Origin: Nitrospira sp.
GTDB lineage: Bacteria > Nitrospirota > Nitrospiria > Nitrospirales > Nitrospiraceae
Direction of reading: 5' to 3'
Length of the DNA: 10,000 bases
NCBI GenBank assembly: GCA_020216985.1
Contig: JAIWOH010000189.1
Span: 1 to 10,000, forward strand
Positions 7,125 to 10,000 of this stretch are shown here, piece after piece. The first letter of the stretch is position 1. Each line of letters opens with the position of its first letter. The position numbers and the translations under genes are program-made. Below the pieces are notes generated by a model. It made no database searches. It had not been told where the DNA came from and saw nothing but the letters and a program-made list of their open reading frames with translations.

Positions 7125-7915
7125 ACGCGGTCATAGAGCCGGAGATCGCTTCCGATGAGGAAATGCGGGTGCCGCGATTGCGCGCCGCCGGTCTGGTCAA
7201 AAGTTTTCGGGGCAGGAAAGTGGTCAAGGGCGTCGTCGTCGAGGTCCGCGCGGGAGAAGTCGTGGGACTGCTGGGCCCCAACGGCGCCGGGAAGACCACC
7301 ATCTTCGATATGATGGTGGGGCTTTGCCAGCCGGATGAAGGCGAGATCACGTTGAATGGAGAGTCCATCACGGCGCTGCCGATGCATAAACGGGCCAGAA
7401 AAGGAATCGGCTACTTGCCGCAAGAATCATCGGTATTTCGCAGGCTGTCCGTGGAGCAGAATGTTCTCGCGATCGTCGAGATGCTGGGATATCCTCGTCA
7501 GGAACGCGCCCGGCTCGTCGACGCGCTTTTGAAAGAGCTTGATCTCTCGCATCTTCGGAAAAGCATGGCCTATGCCCTTTCCGGCGGAGAGCGCCGGCGT
7601 CTGGAAATCACGCGAGCGTTGGCCATGTCGCCTTCGTTCATGTTGTTGGATGAGCCGTTTGCGGGCATCGATCCCATCGCCGTCGGGGATATCCAGCAGA
7701 TCATCAAACGATTGAGAAGCAAAGGAATCGGTATTTTGATTACCGATCACAATGTGCAGGAAACTCTGTCGATCGTCGACCGCGCCTACATTATCAACGA
7801 AGGACTGATTTTGGAGTCCGGAGCTCCGGAGGACATCGTCAAAAGTGAAATCGCCAGGACCGTCTATCTGGGAGAACGGTTCACGTTGGAACAGGGCAGG
7901 AGTCAGCCGCTATGA
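7109..7915 (+). CDS. lptB: LPS export ABC transporter ATP-binding protein LptB
   Basis: Cytoplasmic ATPase that dimerises and powers LptF/LptG to extract lipopolysaccharide from the inner membrane. The 268-residue product has every ABC hallmark: Walker [10 protein letters not shown] (56-64), Q-loop [18 protein letters not shown] (102-119, Q105), signature [16 protein letters not shown] (157-172), Walker B FMLLDEP with E182 (177-183), FAGIDPI, and the switch H214 in ITDHNVQET. The C-terminal TVYLGERF matches the LptB-specific end. Residues 1-22 are an acidic extension absent from the 241-residue E. coli protein; M19 (ATG 7163) is an alternative start but its GAGG is only 2 bases away. The ATG overlaps the lptA stop and the stop overlaps rpoN's ATG, so coupling is likely at both ends. 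LptF/LptG are not in the window. Confidence 0.96.
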   Translation: MTQAIHAVIEPEIASDEEMRVPRLRAAGLVKSFRGRKVVKGVVVEVRAGEVVGLLGPNGAGKTTIFDMMVGLCQPDEGEITLNGESITALPMHKRARKGIGYLPQESSVFRRLSVEQNVLAIVEMLGYPRQERARLVDALLKELDLSHLRKSMAYALSGGERRRLEITRALAMSPSFMLLDEPFAGIDPIAVGDIQQIIKRLRSKGIGILITDHNVQETLSIVDRAYIINEGLILESGAPEDIVKSEIARTVYLGERFTLEQGRSQPL

Positions 7916-9414
7916 AACTTCGCCTGGACTTGAAGCTGAGCCAAAAATTGATCATGACGCCGCAGTTGCAGCAGGCGATCAAGCTTCTGCAACTGTCACG
8001 GTTGGAACTGCAACAGAGTTTGGCCCAGCATCTTTTGGAAAACCCCCTTTTGGAAGATCTGCAAATCGACGCGGAAGAGGGGGAAACGGCCGCGACGGAC
8101 GAAAAGATCGATGAGGCGGCGATCGGTCGGGATCAGGGGGCCGATGAAGCGGAAACGCCGGAAGAGCAGGAAGCGCCGGAAGGGTTTTCTGCGTCCGGGT
8201 GGGAAGAATATTTTGGGAGCGATCATCGCTCCGGTCGCTCGCAGCAATCCGTCTCATCAGACGACTTCCCCTCCTATGAGCAAACTGTCGCCAAAGCGAC
8301 GTCGCTCGAAGAACATCTCCTCTGGCAGTTGTCGCTGTCCGGATTGTCGGAGCGACAGAAACAACTGGGGCGATTGATCATCGGCAATCTTGACGACGAC
8401 GGATATCTTCGCATGCCGATGGCAGAGGTGGTGGCCGGAACGGATTTCTCTGAAGAGGAAGCGGAGTCTGTGCTCAAAGACATTCAAACATTCGATCCGA
8501 CGGGGGTCGGTGCCAGAAGTCTGCCCGAGTGTCTGTTGCTTCAGCTCGGGCATTTGGGGCGCAATCCCATGGGGTCGCTGGGCGCGAGACCGGGGGCTCT
8601 TAAAGGATCGGTAGTCGAAGCCGTCATTCTTCACCATTTGAAAGATCTTGAGAAAAAGCAGTATGCCAAAATCGCCAAGACTCTGAACGTCACGCTGGAC
8701 GAAGTATTTCAAGCGACCAAGATCATCGAAAACCTCGAGCCAAAACCGGGCCGGCCGTTCGCCAATACCCAGAATTATGTGATCGTTCCTGACGTGTTCG
8801 TCGTCAAAGACGAAGGAGAATGGGTTGTTTTGCTGAACGACGACGGGATGCCGAAAATGAGAATCAACCCCTACTATAAACAGTTGATGGGGTCTGGGCA
8901 GGAAAGCGCTCCTGAAACAAAAGCGTACATGGACGAGAAGTTGCGCGCCGCGCAATGGGTCATTCGAAGCATTGAGCAGCGCAACAAGACGATCGTCAAG
9001 GTCGTGTCGAGCATCGTGAAATTTCAGCAGCCGTTCTTCGAACACGGAGTGCAGTATTTGAAACCGTTGGTGCTCAAGCAAGTCGCCGAAGACGTCGGAA
9101 TGCACGAGTCCACGATCAGCCGTGTTACGGCCAACAAGTATTTGTATTGCTCGCAAGGCATGCTCGAGCTCAAGTTCTTTTTTAATGCGGGGCTTCAACG
9201 CGCCGATCGACCGTCCGACATGCATTCTTCCGTGTCGGTTCGTCAGATGATCAAACAGATGGTGGCCGAAGAGGACGCGAGACGGCCGTTGAAAGACGAA
9301 GAAATCGCCGCCCGGCTGCGCGCACAACAGATCTTGATCGCCAGACGAACCGTCGCCAAATATCGGGCGGAGGAAAATATTCCGTCCGCCAGCCAGCGGA
9401 AACGTTTCTTTTGA
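7912..9414 (+). CDS. rpoN: RNA polymerase sigma-54 factor RpoN
   Basis: Sigma-54 directs RNA polymerase to -24/-12 promoters and needs AAA+ activators to open them. The 500-residue product has all three regions. Region I (1-50) is the Q/L-rich activator-interaction domain, with [20 protein letters not shown] (9-28) and LLENPLLED (41-49). Region II (51-125) is acidic and low complexity. Region III holds the core-binding domain (about 128-325, including DDDGYLR 161-167 and FDPTGVGAR 194-202), the helix-turn-helix (about 388-407, [16 protein letters not shown]) and the RpoN box ARRTVAKYR (477-485), which reads the -24 element. The glycine-rich stretch 213-232 looks like a small insert compared with proteobacterial RpoN. 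The ATG overlaps the lptB stop (ATGA). The lptB-rpoN-hpf order is widely conserved. Confidence 0.99.
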   Translation: MKLRLDLKLSQKLIMTPQLQQAIKLLQLSRLELQQSLAQHLLENPLLEDLQIDAEEGETAATDEKIDEAAIGRDQGADEAETPEEQEAPEGFSASGWEEYFGSDHRSGRSQQSVSSDDFPSYEQTVAKATSLEEHLLWQLSLSGLSERQKQLGRLIIGNLDDDGYLRMPMAEVVAGTDFSEEEAESVLKDIQTFDPTGVGARSLPECLLLQLGHLGRNPMGSLGARPGALKGSVVEAVILHHLKDLEKKQYAKIAKTLNVTLDEVFQATKIIENLEPKPGRPFANTQNYVIVPDVFVVKDEGEWVVLLNDDGMPKMRINPYYKQLMGSGQESAPETKAYMDEKLRAAQWVIRSIEQRNKTIVKVVSSIVKFQQPFFEHGVQYLKPLVLKQVAEDVGMHESTISRVTANKYLYCSQGMLELKFFFNAGLQRADRPSDMHSSVSVRQMIKQMVAEEDARRPLKDEEIAARLRAQQILIARRTVAKYRAEENIPSASQRKRFF

Positions 9415-9446
9415 GAGGAATGTATCGGAGAGCACTGGAGGCACGT

Positions 9447-9779
9447 ATGACGATCAGAATTACAGGCCGACATCTCGACATCACTCCGGCGTTGCGGGAA
9501 TATGTGCAAACACGGTTTCAACGATTGGACCGCTACGAGCTCAAAGTGGAGTCTCTTCAGGTCGTGTTGGGGGTTGAAAAGCTCCGGCATACAGCGGAAG
9601 TCGTGGGGACGGTGAACGGCAAACCCTTGCAAGCGAAGACGTCGACCCGAGAGATGTATGCGTCGATCGATGAATTGGTTGATCGGGTGGACGCCCAGTT
9701 CAGAAAGTGGAAGGGTCGACTCGCCGACCATAAACCGGAGAGGATCAGCAAGTCCCGCAGGCGAGTCGGAACCGTGTGA
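9447..9779 (+). CDS. hpf: Ribosome hibernation-promoting factor, short form (HPF/RaiA family)
   Basis: HPF binds the decoding region of the 30S subunit in stationary or starved cells, blocks mRNA and tRNA and protects idle ribosomes. The 110-residue product is a single S30AE-type beta-alpha-beta-beta-beta-alpha domain: MTIRITGRHLDITPALREYV (1-20), the beta strands around VESLQVVLGVEKLRHTAEVV (34-53) and helix TSTREMYASIDELVDRVDAQ (65-84). A basic tail HKPERISKSRRR (95-106) follows. There is no C-terminal dimerisation domain as in the ~180-residue long HPF. ATG 9447 is chosen because GGAGG (9437-9441) lies 5 bases before it; the reading frame is open upstream but only into the rpoN end. It follows rpoN by 32 bp, the conserved place for hpf. 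Confidence 0.94.
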   Translation: MTIRITGRHLDITPALREYVQTRFQRLDRYELKVESLQVVLGVEKLRHTAEVVGTVNGKPLQAKTSTREMYASIDELVDRVDAQFRKWKGRLADHKPERISKSRRRVGTV

Positions 9780-9889
9780 GTGTCGGACTCATAGAAAACG
9801 CGAGGGATCTTCTGTTTTTGGTCGTGGCGGCCATTCATCAAGCGAGTGGAGAACGTCCATGTTCCAATTCCTTATCTGCGCGGAAATAA
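9776..9889 (+). CDS. Candidate 37-residue small ORF between hpf and rapZ (doubtful)
   Basis: I do not recognise this product. A GTG at 9776 overlaps the hpf stop as GTGA, the arrangement used by several genes in this operon, and the frame stays open for 37 codons to TAA at 9887-9889. The protein is hydrophobic in the middle (ARDLLFLVVAAIHQA, about residues 9-23) and Ser/Arg-rich at the end. Against it: no good Shine-Dalgarno before the GTG, an inverted repeat (9775-9793) covering the start, codon third positions less GC-rich than the neighbours by eye, and a short length easily reached by chance. It may be a remnant of a gene that once stood here or plain spacer. Confidence 0.25.
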   Translation: MSVGLIENARDLLFLVVAAIHQASGERPCSNSLSARK

Positions 9890-9898
9890 AGAGGGGAT

Positions 9899-10000
9899 GT
9901 GGCGGGTCTCAACGTTATCGTGATCAGTGGGTTATCGGGATCCGGTAAGTCTCTCGCGCTCAAATCGCTCGAGGATGCAGGTTATTTCTGCATCGACAAT
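9899..10000 (+). CDS. rapZ: RNase adapter / nucleotide-binding protein RapZ, N-terminal part (cut by window end)
   Basis: RapZ (YvcJ family) is a P-loop protein; in E. coli it senses glucosamine-6-phosphate and guides RNase E to the GlmZ RNA, and in Bacillus the homologue binds nucleotides. Only 34 codons are visible, but [15 protein letters not shown] contains the Walker A motif GLSGSGKS, followed by [16 protein letters not shown], the family signature just before the usual LP. The start is taken as GTG 9899, the first start codon after an in-frame TAA at 9887; GAGGGG (9891-9896) is only 2 bases away, so the exact start is less sure, and GTG 9920 would be too late for the conserved strand. 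It continues beyond base 10000. Neighbouring rpoN and hpf support the call. Confidence 0.92.
   Translation, partial: MAGLNVIVISGLSGSGKSLALKSLEDAGYFCIDN

Noticed and set aside
8257..9444. 395-codon open frame on the minus strand opposite rpoN
   Set aside because: Antisense shadow of a well-supported sigma-54 gene with no recognisable domain or ribosome-binding site.
9775..9793. Inverted repeat TGAGT-GTCGG-ACTCA at the hpf stop as a terminator
   Set aside because: Only five strong pairs (seven with weak ends) and no T-run follows; rapZ downstream needs transcription.

Overview
This window is an ordinary but information-rich stretch of a diderm (LPS-making) bacterial chromosome. Every recognisable gene is on the plus strand. 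Protein signatures and gene order, plus a moderately GC-rich composition judged by eye, suggest a Nitrospira-like member of the Nitrospirota; this assignment is inference, since no 16S or database comparison is possible here. I see no mobile element, CRISPR array, tRNA, rRNA or obvious foreign insertion.

Region 1 (1-5908) is the distal spc/alpha ribosomal operon: the end of secY, then adk, map, infA, rpmJ, rpsM, rpsK, rpsD, rpoA and rplQ. Genes are tightly packed: adk and map overlap by 4 bp, and gaps elsewhere are 8-96 bp. The block combines protein export (SecY), nucleotide balance (Adk), N-terminal Met removal (Map), initiation (IF-1), four small- or large-subunit proteins of the decoding/assembly core, the RNA polymerase alpha subunit, and L17. 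It ends in a very strong intrinsic terminator (16-bp perfect stem plus U-tract, 5867-5908).

Region 2 (5909-10000) is a second operon that starts from a plausible extended -10 promoter near 5928-5955. Its order is lptC, lptA, lptB, rpoN, hpf, rapZ (the last cut by the window end). lptC/lptA overlap by 32 bp and lptA/lptB and lptB/rpoN by 4 bp each, so translational coupling is likely. The first three genes make the inner-membrane/periplasmic part of the lipopolysaccharide transport bridge. rpoN encodes sigma-54, hpf a short ribosome hibernation factor, and rapZ a P-loop regulator of amino-sugar/PTS-linked control. The order matches the lptA-lptB-rpoN-hpf-(ptsN)-rapZ cluster known in Proteobacteria, but kdsD/kdsC and ptsN are absent from the expected places, and a 119-bp gap containing one doubtful 37-codon ORF lies between hpf and rapZ.

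No previously undescribed system is evident. The observations most worth a second look are the hpf-rapZ gap ORF, the short HPF form, the retention of zinc-binding forms of Adk, L36 and S4 in one cluster, the enrichment of the palindrome CGATCG across the window, and a 12-bp tandem duplication exactly at the lptA/lptB junction.
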